A stretch of 64,000 nt of DNA from Hymenobacter citatus (GTDB lineage: Bacteria > Bacteroidota > Bacteroidia > Cytophagales > Hymenobacteraceae), in assembly GCF_014333615.1 (NCBI RefSeq), contig NZ_JACSCY010000002.1:248001-312000 (forward strand), in the 5' to 3' direction. The position numbers and the translations under genes were made by a program. The notes beneath the pieces are model-generated. The model worked only from the letters and a program-made list of their open reading frames with translations. It had not been told where the DNA came from and ran no database searches. Below, piece by piece: positions 1 through 8,066 of this stretch (positions are counted from its first letter, which is position 1; each line of letters begins with the position of its first letter).

Positions 1-2
1 GC

Positions 3-146
3 TTGGGGCTGAGTGCTATCCGCGACCGGGTGCGCCTGCTAAACGGCAACCTGAACATCGACTCGGAGACCGGGCAGGGGACGGACGTCACGGTTTCTCT
101 ACCCTTGGCCCAGGACAGATTCACTACGGCGGCCTCCGCAGGCTGA
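3..146 (+). CDS. Sensor histidine kinase, C-terminal end (partial)
   Basis: Only the last 47 residues are in the window; the gene begins upstream of base 1. The reading frame starting at base 3 gives GLSAIRDRVRLLNG, then a glycine-rich GTDVTVSLPL-type ending. This is the last part (G2 region and final strand) of a HATPase_c ATP-binding domain. The GL-x-IRDRV form is the one seen in NarL/LuxR-partnered (HisKA_3) kinases, so this is probably a membrane or soluble sensor kinase that phosphorylates a response regulator. The input signal and the partner cannot be seen. It ends at a TGA 8 bases before the stop of the convergent small gene that follows. Confidence 0.75.
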   Translation: MGLSAIRDRVRLLNGNLNIDSETGQGTDVTVSLPLAQDRFTTAASAG

Positions 147-153
147 GCGCCGC

Positions 154-393
154 CTAAAGCGACTGGCGGTCGGAACCGAAGGGTACAGGTGAGGGTAGGG
201 CGCAGGGCGCGGCCAGCAAATCGCAGACTTCCTGCCAGCTCAGCTCGCCGGCCACATACCGCTGATACAGAGCCTGGGCGCGGGCCGGCGTTTTGAGGCC
301 CATATTTTCCCGCACAATTAGCATCTGCCGAAGCACGTGTGCCCGCTGCTGCTGCGTCTGGGCAAAGGGGCCGAATTTAGGATTGTGAGCCAT
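154..393 (-). CDS. Small hypothetical protein (79 aa)
   Basis: This is a soluble 79-residue protein with no signal peptide or membrane segment. The middle (about residues 35-60) contains ARAQALYQRYVAGELSWQEV. That helical pattern, with a tyrosine followed by xxGEls-x-xE, loosely recalls short antitoxin-like domains of the VbhA type, but no toxin gene is next to it, so this is only a resemblance. It converges on the kinase fragment and is followed upstream by about 250 bases without a gene before the first tRNA-Glu terminator. Codon use looks normal for the genome. The function is unknown. Confidence 0.55.
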   Translation of the reverse strand: MAHNPKFGPFAQTQQQRAHVLRQMLIVRENMGLKTPARAQALYQRYVAGELSWQEVCDLLAAPCALPSPVPFGSDRQSL

Positions 394-592
394 AAGAATA
401 CTGGAAAGGAGAGGATAGGACGAGTAGCAAATTTGCTAAATTGTATATAGAGAATCAATCGTATAAACCCGTAAGTGGCTTAGTGACAATTACGTAATTA
501 ACCTCGTTTTAGAAATCAGTATCGAAAGCAGGAGTAGGTAACCGTGGTAAGCAAATACACGGCAGTAGTCAGTGGGAACACATTTTTGGAAC

Positions 593-625
593 AAAAAAAG
601 GCCATCTGCCGGAGGGCAGATGGCC
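593..625 (-). terminator. Intrinsic terminator of first tRNA-Glu
   Basis: On the minus strand a perfect 11-bp GC-rich stem (bases 600-610 with 615-625, 4-base loop) is followed by a run of seven T. It lies 17 bases after the 3' end of the tRNA gene. Confidence 0.8.
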
Positions 626-642
626 TTGCAAAGCGGGGGAAG

Positions 643-714
643 TAGTCCGTAGGGGAATCGAACCCCTGTTGGCAGAATGAAAATCTGCAGTCCTAACCCC
701 TAGACGAACGGACC
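643..714 (-). tRNA. tRNA-Glu (anticodon TTC), copy 1
   Basis: The minus strand reads as a 72-nt tRNA with a 7-bp acceptor stem (the first pair is G-U), a D-arm with AGGGGUUAGG, and an anticodon stem GCAGA/UCUGC around the loop UUUUCAU, which gives anticodon UUC. The T-arm is built on AGGGGUUCGAUUCCCCU and the discriminator base is A. CCA is not encoded. It has its own promoter (747-777) and terminator (593-625), so it is a single-gene transcription unit. An identical second copy lies about 400 bases away. Confidence 0.95.
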
Positions 715-746
715 AGATAACTGTGCCCCGATGCGCTTTGGTGCTG

Positions 747-777
747 CAAAGGTAATATCAGATCATAAGAATGCAAG
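747..777 (-). promoter_or_regulatory. Bacteroidota-type promoter of tRNA-Glu copy 1
   Basis: On the minus strand there is a TTG at the -33 position (774-776), 19 bases, then TACCTTTG (747-754). The second box matches the phylum's TAnnTTTG -7 consensus. The box ends about 33 bases before the mature tRNA. The same arrangement with the same 19-base spacer precedes copy 2, which supports both assignments. Confidence 0.65.
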
Positions 778-992
778 TAGGCAGCAGAAAAAAATATTAT
801 GCAAGCTATTTCCGTGCTTTCTGGGCTTGTTTAGCTTACCGAAAATTAGTGCTGGCGCTGCTAAACGGCTGGCGGCGCTTCAGCCTATACCGGAAGTAGA
901 TGTTGCTAGTCGCCGGGTGTATAACAGAACCGTCGGGTAACACGCCCCACCCGTGTTGTAAAGAAAAGTGAATAATGAAACCATAGGACAAT

Positions 993-1024
993 AAAAAAGG
1001 CCTTCTGCTGGGGAGCAGAAGGCC
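993..1024 (-). terminator. Intrinsic terminator of second tRNA-Glu
   Basis: On the minus strand there is an 11-bp perfect stem (999-1009 with 1014-1024, 4-base loop) followed by a T run. It occupies the same position as the terminator of copy 1, but the stem and loop sequence differ except for the outer bases. Confidence 0.78.
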
Positions 1025-1041
1025 TTGCAAAGCGGGGGAAG

Positions 1042-1113
1042 TAGTCCGTAGGGGAATCGAACCCCTGTTGGCAGAATGAAAATCTGCAGTCCTAACCCCT
1101 AGACGAACGGACC
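1042..1113 (-). tRNA. tRNA-Glu (anticodon TTC), copy 2
   Basis: This 72-nt tRNA is identical to copy 1 and has the same cloverleaf and UUC anticodon. It sits inside a 129-base block (1021-1149) that is an exact repeat of 622-750, so the duplication took in short flanks on both sides of the tRNA. The promoter (1146-1176) and terminator (993-1024) lie mostly outside the identical block and have diverged in sequence while keeping their layout. Confidence 0.95.
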
Positions 1114-1145
1114 AGATAACTGTGCCCCGATGCGCTTTGGTGCTG

Positions 1146-1176
1146 CAAAAGTAGCGTAGGGAAACTTCAACGCAAT
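1146..1176 (-). promoter_or_regulatory. Bacteroidota-type promoter of tRNA-Glu copy 2
   Basis: On the minus strand TTG (1173-1175), a 19-base spacer and TACTTTTG (1146-1153) match the TTTG / TAnnTTTG promoter class. The boxes sit at the same distance from the tRNA as in copy 1 although the surrounding bases differ. Confidence 0.65.
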
Positions 1177-1357
1177 ATCTGATGCGAAAAAAAAGTGTAC
1201 TCGCTGGCAAATAGATTGATTTACAGGTAGAAAATTTTTCGTTTTTACCTCATCATACGAAGCGGAATAGCTACGAACTGCCATCTGTACGTACTAAAGG
1301 CATTTACCTGCCAGCGCGGAAACACTTCCGAAACACTTGTCCTACCTGGCTGGTTAA

Positions 1358-1389
1358 TTTGGCGAAGTTAAGGAGGCCCTTTACCTTCG
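1358..1389 (+). promoter_or_regulatory. Probable promoter of gap
   Basis: TTTG (1358-1361), 20 bases, then TACCTTCG (1382-1389), one base off TAnnTTTG. It would give a leader of roughly 55 bases before the gap start at 1451. A strong promoter would suit a central glycolytic gene. Confidence 0.5.
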
Positions 1390-1435
1390 CCTCGCCTAAC
1401 CCTAAACCCGACCCGCACTTGTGCGGGCCGATTAA

Positions 1436-2458
<1,023 letters not shown>

Positions 2459-2481
2459 GCTCCGCTCACAGTGCATGAGAA

Positions 2482-2515
2482 AGCGGCCTACCCACACCGG
2501 GTAGGCCGCTTTTTT
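2482..2515 (+). terminator. Intrinsic terminator after gap
   Basis: A perfect 12-bp stem (2482-2493 with 2499-2510, 5-base loop) is followed by a T run. It begins 23 bases after the gap stop codon. Confidence 0.85.
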
Positions 2516-2570
2516 GTAAGGGCATACCAATAGAATTGCCGACTTTTGAACCCCAAACGAATCCTCTACC

Positions 2571-2622
2571 CACTACTCACTACTCACTACTCACCATCTC
2601 ACCATCTCACCATCTCACCACC
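2571..2622 (+). repeat. Short tandem array before a lipid-kinase-like gene
   Basis: Three 7-base units CACTACT are followed by three 8-base units CACCATCT, ending directly at the proposed TTG start of the next gene. The CACCATCTCACC motif is the same one that forms the arms of the intergenic inverted repeats at 3497-3615 and 7029-7153, here in direct rather than inverted form. Confidence 0.6.
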
Positions 2623-3489
2623 TTGCGCATCTGTTTTATTCTGAATCCGATGTCTGGCACCAATCGTCGGCAAGATGTAGCGGGGCTACTGTCGCGCTAC
2701 CTCGATCCGGCGCGGGTGACCTACGAAGTGCGCCACACCGAATACGCCGGCCACGCCGTACAGCTGGCCCGCGACGCCGCCGAAGCTGGCTGCCGGGTGG
2801 TGGTGGCCGTGGGGGGCGATGGCACGGTGAACGAGGTAGGGCGGGGGCTGCTGGGCACGGGGGCTGCCCTAGGCATTTTGCCCCGTGGCTCTGGCAACGG
2901 CCTGGCCCGCCACCTGCGCGTGCCGATGGCGCTTACAGCCGCCATCAAACGTCTGAACGCCCCGAAATTCCAGCGGATTGATGCGGGTTGTATCAATGGG
3001 CATCAGTTTTTTTGCACAGCGGGGGTAGGGTTCGATGCCCATGTGAGCAAGTGCTTTGCCGTAGCGGGTACTCGCGGGCTGGCTACTTATGTGAAGGTAG
3101 CCCTACACGAATATCGCCGCTACCAACCTACGCCGGTGCAGGTGCATTTTGCTGATAACGTGTTAGAAACCAGTTGCTACGTGTTGGCCTTTGCCAATGC
3201 TGCGCAGTATGGCAATAACGCTTACATCGCTCCAAACGCCAACATTCAGGACGGTTTGCTGGATTTGTGCCTGATTGATGCATTACCCTTGCTGCGGGCA
3301 GTGCGTGTAGGGGTAGGGCTGGCGCTGGGCAACTTGCCTACCTCGGGTGCCGCCGTATACCACACTGCGCAGCAGGTACGGGTGGAGGCCGCGCAGCCGC
3401 TCGGCTTCCACGTAGATGGCGACTACGTTGGCGAAGACACTCACTTTGCCGTGGAGCTAACCCCACTGGCGCTGGAAGTGGCCGTTTGA
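2623..3489 (+). CDS. Diacylglycerol/sphingosine kinase family protein (YegS/BmrU type)
   Basis: This is a lipid kinase-like protein of the DAGK catalytic family, which phosphorylates diacylglycerol or a related lipid at the inner membrane face using ATP. The hallmark GGDGTVNE lies at residues 64-71, followed by a GILPRGSGNGLARHL motif typical of the nucleotide-binding site. The C-terminal half has the beta-sandwich pattern, ending with FHVDGDYVG. The TTG at 2623 is chosen as the start (288 aa) because it gives MRICFILNPMSG, the usual family N-terminus. An ATG at 2536 would add 29 residues translated from a tandem repeat. The exact lipid substrate is not visible. Confidence 0.85.
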   Translation: MRICFILNPMSGTNRRQDVAGLLSRYLDPARVTYEVRHTEYAGHAVQLARDAAEAGCRVVVAVGGDGTVNEVGRGLLGTGAALGILPRGSGNGLARHLRVPMALTAAIKRLNAPKFQRIDAGCINGHQFFCTAGVGFDAHVSKCFAVAGTRGLATYVKVALHEYRRYQPTPVQVHFADNVLETSCYVLAFANAAQYGNNAYIAPNANIQDGLLDLCLIDALPLLRAVRVGVGLALGNLPTSGAAVYHTAQQVRVEAAQPLGFHVDGDYVGEDTHFAVELTPLALEVAV

Positions 3490-3496
3490 AATAGTA

Positions 3497-3615
3497 GTGA
3501 GATGGTGAAGTTGTGAAATAGTGAGTTTGCTGTTTTGTCACACAATCCACACCATCTCGCCTACACCATGTCGTCAGAACCTCAAACTCACCATTTCACA
3601 ACTTCACCATCTCAC
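3497..3615. repeat. Intergenic inverted repeat, GTGAGATGGTGAA type
   Basis: The arms 3497-3528 and 3584-3615 are 32 bases long and match at 31 of 32 positions as inverted repeats. The 55-base centre is unrelated. The element fills the spacer between the lipid-kinase stop (3489) and the next ATG (3619) almost completely. Transcribed, it would fold into a long hairpin. Confidence 0.85.
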
Positions 3616-3618
3616 CTG

Positions 3619-3969
3619 ATGAAAGCTGATAAAAATCGGAAAGGCCGCGAAGGCATTGTGTACTCGACTAGTAGTGACTTTGAATACCAGTACAACGACG
3701 AAGCCGCAGTGACGACGTTGCCGCCTCAGCAGCAAAATCTGCGCGTGCAGCTCGACAAAAAAGCCCGCGCCGGCAAGCAAGTCACCCTCGTAACCGGCTT
3801 CGTAGGCACCGATGCCGACTTGCAAACGCTAGGTAAGCTGCTAAAAACGAAATGTGGGGTAGGCGGCAATGCTAAAGACGGCGAAATCCTCATTCAGGGT
3901 GACTTCCGCGATAAAGTAATGGCCGTGCTACTAGCTGCCGGCTACAAGGCAAAAAAGGCGGGCGGCTAA
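3619..3969 (+). CDS. Translation initiation factor SUI1 (eIF1-like, YciH type)
   Basis: This is a 116-residue protein with a short charged N-terminal tail (about residues 1-45) followed by a SUI1/eIF1 domain. The features are [21 protein letters not shown], then [17 protein letters not shown] and the GEILIQGD...VMAVL ending, all standard for the family. By family knowledge it binds the small ribosomal subunit near the P site and influences start-codon choice. It is optional in bacteria. The ATG at 3619 is chosen over an upstream ATG (3535), because the earlier start would translate the inverted repeat at 3497-3615. The next gene follows after 35 bases on the same strand. Confidence 0.9.
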   Translation: MKADKNRKGREGIVYSTSSDFEYQYNDEAAVTTLPPQQQNLRVQLDKKARAGKQVTLVTGFVGTDADLQTLGKLLKTKCGVGGNAKDGEILIQGDFRDKVMAVLLAAGYKAKKAGG

Positions 3970-4004
3970 ACCAGCCTGACTCGTGGGCGTATGCACAAGT
4001 CAGT

Positions 4005-4568
4005 ATGGCCGCCTCTGCTCCCTCCAAATCAACCGCTCCGCTCGCCGATGCACCCCGTGGCATGGGCCGCAAGCGCCTGAGCGTGCGCGCCGAGCTGCTG
4101 CTGGCCTTGCTGCCCACAGCTACGGTGCTGGCGGTGCTGGCTCTGGTGGAGGTATATAGCCACCAGCGGCTACTGTTTGCCTCTTTGGCTTCCAGCGCTT
4201 TCCTCATCTACCTCGACCCCGAACACGCCACCAACAGCGGCCGTACGCTGCTGCTCTCGCAGTGCGCGGCGGCCGTGGCCGGCTTTGGCTTCTACGCGTG
4301 GCTGGGGCCGGGCTACCTCCCCGCCGCGCTGGCCATGCTCACGGTGATTGGGCTGATGGTGGTGCTGGATGCGGTGCACCCGCCGGCCGTATCCACGGCC
4401 CTCAGCTTCGCCTTTCAGGGGCAGAAGGCCGATAACCTGCTGCTATTTGGGGCCGCCGTGGGGCTGATTCTGGTGCTGGTGGCTCTGCAACGAGGCTCGG
4501 TGTGGCTGTTGCGCCGTCTCACTCACACGTCGTCTGCCGCTGCCGCGGCCCTTACCCAACCCCGATGA
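4005..4568 (+). CDS. HPP family integral membrane protein
   Basis: The 187-residue protein has a charged N-terminus and then about four or five hydrophobic segments (roughly residues 28-48, 54-68, 83-120, 145-165). The diagnostic DAVHPPA motif near residue 122 identifies the HPP family. These are inner-membrane proteins, some linked to nitrite transport in plastids and cyanobacteria, but the role in heterotrophs is not established. The stop overlaps the start of the following DUF1622 gene (ATGA), so the two are translationally coupled and probably act at the same membrane. Confidence 0.85.
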   Translation: MAASAPSKSTAPLADAPRGMGRKRLSVRAELLLALLPTATVLAVLALVEVYSHQRLLFASLASSAFLIYLDPEHATNSGRTLLLSQCAAAVAGFGFYAWLGPGYLPAALAMLTVIGLMVVLDAVHPPAVSTALSFAFQGQKADNLLLFGAAVGLILVLVALQRGSVWLLRRLTHTSSAAAAALTQPR

Positions 4569-4966
4569 TTGCTACCCCCGAAAGTCTGGGAGTTGAAGGC
4601 TCCGTCATTGCTGCCGTGCAGTGGATCAAGCTGACTGTGGAGGCCATTGGTGCCTGCATCATTGGCCTGGGCGTAATAATTGCCGGCAGTCAGTTTGTGT
4701 GGGCGCTATTGCGTCGCCAGCCCGCCAACTTCAATGCCATTCGATTGATGCTGGCCCGTTATCTGGCCGTAGCGCTGGAATTTCAACTCGGCGCCGATGT
4801 ATTGAGTACAGCCATTGCGCCAGGGTGGGAAGAAATTGGGAAGCTCGGCGCCATTGCTGTGATTCGTACGGCGCTTAACTACTTCTTATCTATTGAGATG
4901 AAGCAGGAAAGCGCATCCGAACACGAGGAGCGCGTAGCCGCTCAGGCCTCGGGGGAGGAGAAGTAG
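4565..4966 (+). CDS. DUF1622 family membrane protein
   Basis: This is a 133-residue protein with two hydrophobic segments (about residues 12-50 and 60-110 including amphipathic parts) and a charged C-terminal tail rich in Glu. The core ARYLAVALEFQLGADVLSTAI is typical of DUF1622 proteins, small inner-membrane proteins of unknown function. The ATG at 4565 overlaps the stop of the HPP gene by four bases and is preferred over the upstream start at 4502, which would lie inside the previous gene. It ends just before a long inverted repeat and converges on kdsB. Confidence 0.85.
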   Translation: MIATPESLGVEGSVIAAVQWIKLTVEAIGACIIGLGVIIAGSQFVWALLRRQPANFNAIRLMLARYLAVALEFQLGADVLSTAIAPGWEEIGKLGAIAVIRTALNYFLSIEMKQESASEHEERVAAQASGEEK

Positions 4967-5001
4967 GGTAGGAGGGTGTGAGGGTAGGTAAGGTAGGAAG
5001 T

Positions 5002-5103
5002 CTGTCATCCTGAGCTTGCGAAGGACCTTATCATGGTTGAACGGGTCGTTGTGATGCCTGTCGTTCTCACGTGAGAAGGTCCTTCGCAAGCTCAGGATGA
5101 CAG
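5002..5103. repeat. Intergenic inverted repeat, TGTCATCCTGAG type (copy 1)
   Basis: CTGTCATCCTGAGCTTGCG... and its reverse complement ...CGCAAGCTCAGGATGACAG bound a 102-base element, with GAAGGACCTT and AAGGTCCTTC further in. It sits between the convergent DUF1622 and kdsB genes and could fold on both strands. Related copies are at 32995, 55131 and 59607. Confidence 0.9.
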
Positions 5104-5120
5104 CCTTCTCCTACACCCTC

Positions 5121-5864
5121 TTACCCTATCATCTGCGCCAGCGCCCGCGTCACATCCTCTGGCGTATCAATGCCTAGAGTAGCCAACTCGGTTTCGGCGG
5201 TGCGGATACGGTAGCCGTGCTCCAGCCACCGCAGCTGCTCCAGGCTCTCGGCTAGTTCGAGGGGAGAGGGGGGTAGGCGGGTTAGCTCGGCCAGCACAGC
5301 GGGACGGTAGGCGTAGAGGCCGATGTGGCGCAGATAGTGGTGGTAGGCCAGCCAGTCGGCGGGGTTGTGCTGGCGCTGGTAGGGTAGGGGGTGGCGGCTG
5401 AAATACAGCGCCTCGCCCCGCGTGTTCAGCACCACTTTGGGCAAATGTGGGCTGCGGAGCTCCTCCTCGCTCACCACGTGCTTCACTAGCGTACCAATCT
5501 GGGTTTCAGCGTCAGTAAATAAATCCAGTAGCAAATTGATCTGTGCGGGATGGATAAACGGCTCGTCGCCCTGAATATTCACCACGCAATCGGCCGTTTC
5601 GCCCAATTGCTGGTAGGCCTCATACACGCGGTCGGTACCGCTGGGGTGGTCGGAGGACGTCAGCACGGCCTCGCCGCCAAAATCCAGCACATGCTGGTGA
5701 ATGCGGGTATCATCGGTGGCCACTACCACGCGGCTGAGGTTAGCTTGCCGGGCCTGATTCACCACCCGCTGAATCATGGACTGACCACCCAAATCAATTA
5801 ATGGCTTGCCGGGTAGGCGGGTGGAAGCATAGCGAGCCGGAATGATACCAATGGCGTGTAGCAT
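5121..5864 (-). CDS. kdsB: 3-deoxy-manno-octulosonate cytidylyltransferase (CMP-KDO synthetase)
   Basis: This cytoplasmic enzyme activates KDO with CTP to CMP-KDO for lipopolysaccharide inner-core synthesis. The 247-residue length is standard. Residues 6-21 contain the nucleotide-binding IIPARYASTRLPGKPL signature. DDTRI near 52-56, SGTDRVYEA near 75-83 and NIQGDEPF near 95-102 are all intact family motifs. Its presence shows that the organism makes a KDO-containing outer-membrane glycolipid. It is transcribed alone on this strand, with a repeat element beyond its stop and a divergent LysM gene upstream. Confidence 0.95.
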   Translation of the reverse strand: MLHAIGIIPARYASTRLPGKPLIDLGGQSMIQRVVNQARQANLSRVVVATDDTRIHQHVLDFGGEAVLTSSDHPSGTDRVYEAYQQLGETADCVVNIQGDEPFIHPAQINLLLDLFTDAETQIGTLVKHVVSEEELRSPHLPKVVLNTRGEALYFSRHPLPYQRQHNPADWLAYHHYLRHIGLYAYRPAVLAELTRLPPSPLELAESLEQLRWLEHGYRIRTAETELATLGIDTPEDVTRALAQMIG

Positions 5865-6038
5865 GGGCGGGAGGGTAGGGAAAATCTGGAACAGCGCAAA
5901 ATAAGCATCTTTCCGCCCGCGTTTCCTATTGAGGAATGGTACTGTGCGGAGATTAATCTTTATCTTTCGGCCTTATTACGGGTAAAAAGCGTGGGCTGGA
6001 GCGTGAGGTTGCCCGGTGCTCTTTTCCACGATATAGTT

Positions 6039-7028
6039 ATGATGATTCGTCTTTCTTTTTTGCTGGTGCTACTTGTAGGTACGAGCCGTGCCGTTTGTGC
6101 CACCGTATTGCCACCAGCTGTGCTGCCCGATTCGATTGGGGTAGAATACCGGGGCAATAAAATGCTAATCAAGCACTTGGTAACTGCCGGTGAAACGCTA
6201 TACGGCTTGTCGCGGCGCTATAAGGTGACGGTGGAAAGCATTGTGGAAGCCAATCCACAGTTGCAGGGTGCCCTAGTGAAAGGCCAGGTGGTGCTAGTGC
6301 CCCGCACCCGCGTGGTCCTGACGCCCGCTCCGGCTACCAGGGCCACAGCCGCCGCGTCCTCTGCCACAACGCCTGCCGCCCGCGCCCTACCCACCGATGC
6401 CCGCGGCAACCATGTGTATACTGTGAAGCCCGGCCAGACGCTGTTTTCCATTGCCCAACGCTACGGCGTGAGTACCACGGAGCTGATTCGGCTGAACCGC
6501 CTACCCGCCTCGGGTGTCGTGAATGCCAACCAGACACTGATTATCGTGCCGGCCGCTGCTGGTAGCGTGGCTGCGGCCAAGGCAGCGCCTACCCGGCCCG
6601 CGCCAACGGTTGTAGCACCACCGGCCGCTGCTGCCGCGCCCCGTCCCGAAGACCCCGACCGCAACCGCCCAAAAGAAACTCCAGCGCCCGCACCCGTTGA
6701 AGCTCCTACCACCGACGACCCCGAGGACGAACGTGCCCCGGAGCATGCCAGCGAAATTGTGAGCCGTGTGCGCGAAAGTGGCCTGGCTGCCATCATCGAA
6801 GGCTCTACCACCGAAAAGTACCTGGCTCTGCACAAAACCGCGCCCGTAGGCACCATCATGCAGGTGCGCAATATCATGAACGGCCAGTCGGTGTACGTGC
6901 GCGTGATTGGCCACCTGCCCGATACCGGCGACAATGCCAACATGCTGGTGCGCCTCTCGCCCCGCGCGGTGCAACGCCTCGTCACCCCCGATCAACGCTT
7001 CCGCGTGGAGACGTCCTACGTGCCGTAA
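6039..7028 (+). CDS. Secreted LysM protein with C-terminal RlpA-like barrel
   Basis: The ATG at 6039 gives a clear signal peptide (residues 1-21, ending VCA). The mature protein has two LysM domains that bind peptidoglycan glycan strands (about residues 40-90, KHLVTAGETLYGLSRRYKV, and 120-170, VYTVKPGQTLFSIAQRYGV). An Ala/Pro-rich linker of roughly 75 residues follows, then a C-terminal double-psi-barrel region (about 255-325) with ALHKTAPVGTIMQVRN and VRVIGHLPDTGDNANMLVRLS, as in RlpA-like proteins. A cell-wall role in the periplasm is likely. Whether the barrel has lytic transglycosylase activity cannot be read. An upstream GTG at 5991 would spoil the signal peptide. Confidence 0.85.
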   Translation: MMIRLSFLLVLLVGTSRAVCATVLPPAVLPDSIGVEYRGNKMLIKHLVTAGETLYGLSRRYKVTVESIVEANPQLQGALVKGQVVLVPRTRVVLTPAPATRATAAASSATTPAARALPTDARGNHVYTVKPGQTLFSIAQRYGVSTTELIRLNRLPASGVVNANQTLIIVPAAAGSVAAAKAAPTRPAPTVVAPPAAAAAPRPEDPDRNRPKETPAPAPVEAPTTDDPEDERAPEHASEIVSRVRESGLAAIIEGSTTEKYLALHKTAPVGTIMQVRNIMNGQSVYVRVIGHLPDTGDNANMLVRLSPRAVQRLVTPDQRFRVETSYVP

Positions 7029-7153
7029 GTGGTGAGATGGTGAACTAGTGAAATGGTGAGTTTGATATTTTATCGGCGCCACTTGCGCGAACTGCACTAA
7101 TAGCACCAGTAGAACGTCAAACTCACCATTTCACTAGTTCACCATCTCACCAC
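7029..7153. repeat. Perfect 37-bp inverted repeat filling a whole spacer
   Basis: The arms 7029-7065 and 7117-7153 are exact reverse complements over 37 bases. The left arm begins on the base after the LysM stop codon and the right arm ends on the base before the next ATG, so the intergenic region consists only of this element plus a 51-base centre. It is the same family as 3497-3615. Confidence 0.92.
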
Positions 7154-7939
7154 ATGAACACCGCCCAGCTGCGGGACTTTCTGGAGGAGCACTATGACCG
7201 CTACGACCAGCCCGCTTTCATCGAAAACGACCCCATTAGCCTACCGCACCGCTTCACCCAGAAGCAGGATATTGAAATCAGTGGGTTGTTTGCAGCGCTG
7301 CTGGCCTGGGGGCAACGCAAAACCATCATCAACAAAACCAGCGAACTGCTGCGTCGCATGGACGACGCGCCCCACCAGTTCGTGCTGCACCACTCCGACG
7401 ACGACCTAAAGCAGCTGCTAGGCTTCTGCCACCGCACCTTCTGTGATACGGATCTGCTCTACTTCGTACACTGGCTGCGGTGGTATTACCAACAGCATGA
7501 GTCGTTGGAGGATGCCTTTTTACATGGCGACACGCAAAAGGAGCGGTTGCAAAACTTTCACAACCTGTTTTTTAGCTTAGCCGACGCCCCTCAGCGCACC
7601 CGCAAGCACGTGGCTACTCCAGCCCGCGGTTCGGCCTGCAAACGGGTGAATATGTACTTGCGCTGGATGGTGCGCCCCGACGTGCGTGGCGTAGATTTTG
7701 GCCTCTGGACGCGCCTAGCGCCCGCCAACCTCATTTGTCCCTGCGATGTGCACGTAGAGCGTATTGCTCGCCGCCTGGGCCTGATGACGCGCACCGTGGT
7801 AGACTGGCAGGCTGCCGAAGACCTCACAGCTCACTTGCGCACTTTCGATCCACTGGACCCAGTGAAGTATGATTTCGCGCTGTTTGGACTAGGGGTAGAG
7901 GAAAAAATGGAGAACAAACAAAACCCAATTTTTAGGTAA
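7154..7939 (+). CDS. TIGR02757 family protein (DUF2400)
   Basis: This 261-residue soluble protein belongs to a family common in Bacteroidota and spirochaetes, with no established function. Recognisable conserved parts are the start LRDFLEEHYDRYDQPAFIENDPI, LFAALLAWGQRKTIINK near residues 45-60, GSACKRVNMYLRWMVRPD near 155-172, and LICPCDVHVERIARRLGL. The pattern of helices and the conserved CDVH segment suggest a helix-hairpin-helix DNA glycosylase-like fold; that is an inference. The ATG immediately follows the right arm of the perfect inverted repeat, so translation must start from a leader folded into that hairpin, or from a transcript beginning inside it. Confidence 0.88.
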   Translation: MNTAQLRDFLEEHYDRYDQPAFIENDPISLPHRFTQKQDIEISGLFAALLAWGQRKTIINKTSELLRRMDDAPHQFVLHHSDDDLKQLLGFCHRTFCDTDLLYFVHWLRWYYQQHESLEDAFLHGDTQKERLQNFHNLFFSLADAPQRTRKHVATPARGSACKRVNMYLRWMVRPDVRGVDFGLWTRLAPANLICPCDVHVERIARRLGLMTRTVVDWQAAEDLTAHLRTFDPLDPVKYDFALFGLGVEEKMENKQNPIFR

Positions 7940-8066
7940 GAAAGCATTGAAATGGTATTAGCATAATTCTGCTAAATATTTATAAAATATTGTCATGCTT
8001 TAAACAGCTCGCTATCATCGGCGTAAAGTGTAATAGAACTTTTATTTCACAGAAACTCTGATAATC

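Noticed and set aside
154..393. Toxin-antitoxin system
   Set aside because: The small protein faintly resembles an antitoxin domain but there is no toxin-like gene beside it.
836..1210. 124-residue minus-strand frame covering the second tRNA-Glu
   Set aside because: It is read straight through a tRNA gene with its promoter and terminator, so the peptide is a by-product of the tRNA sequence.
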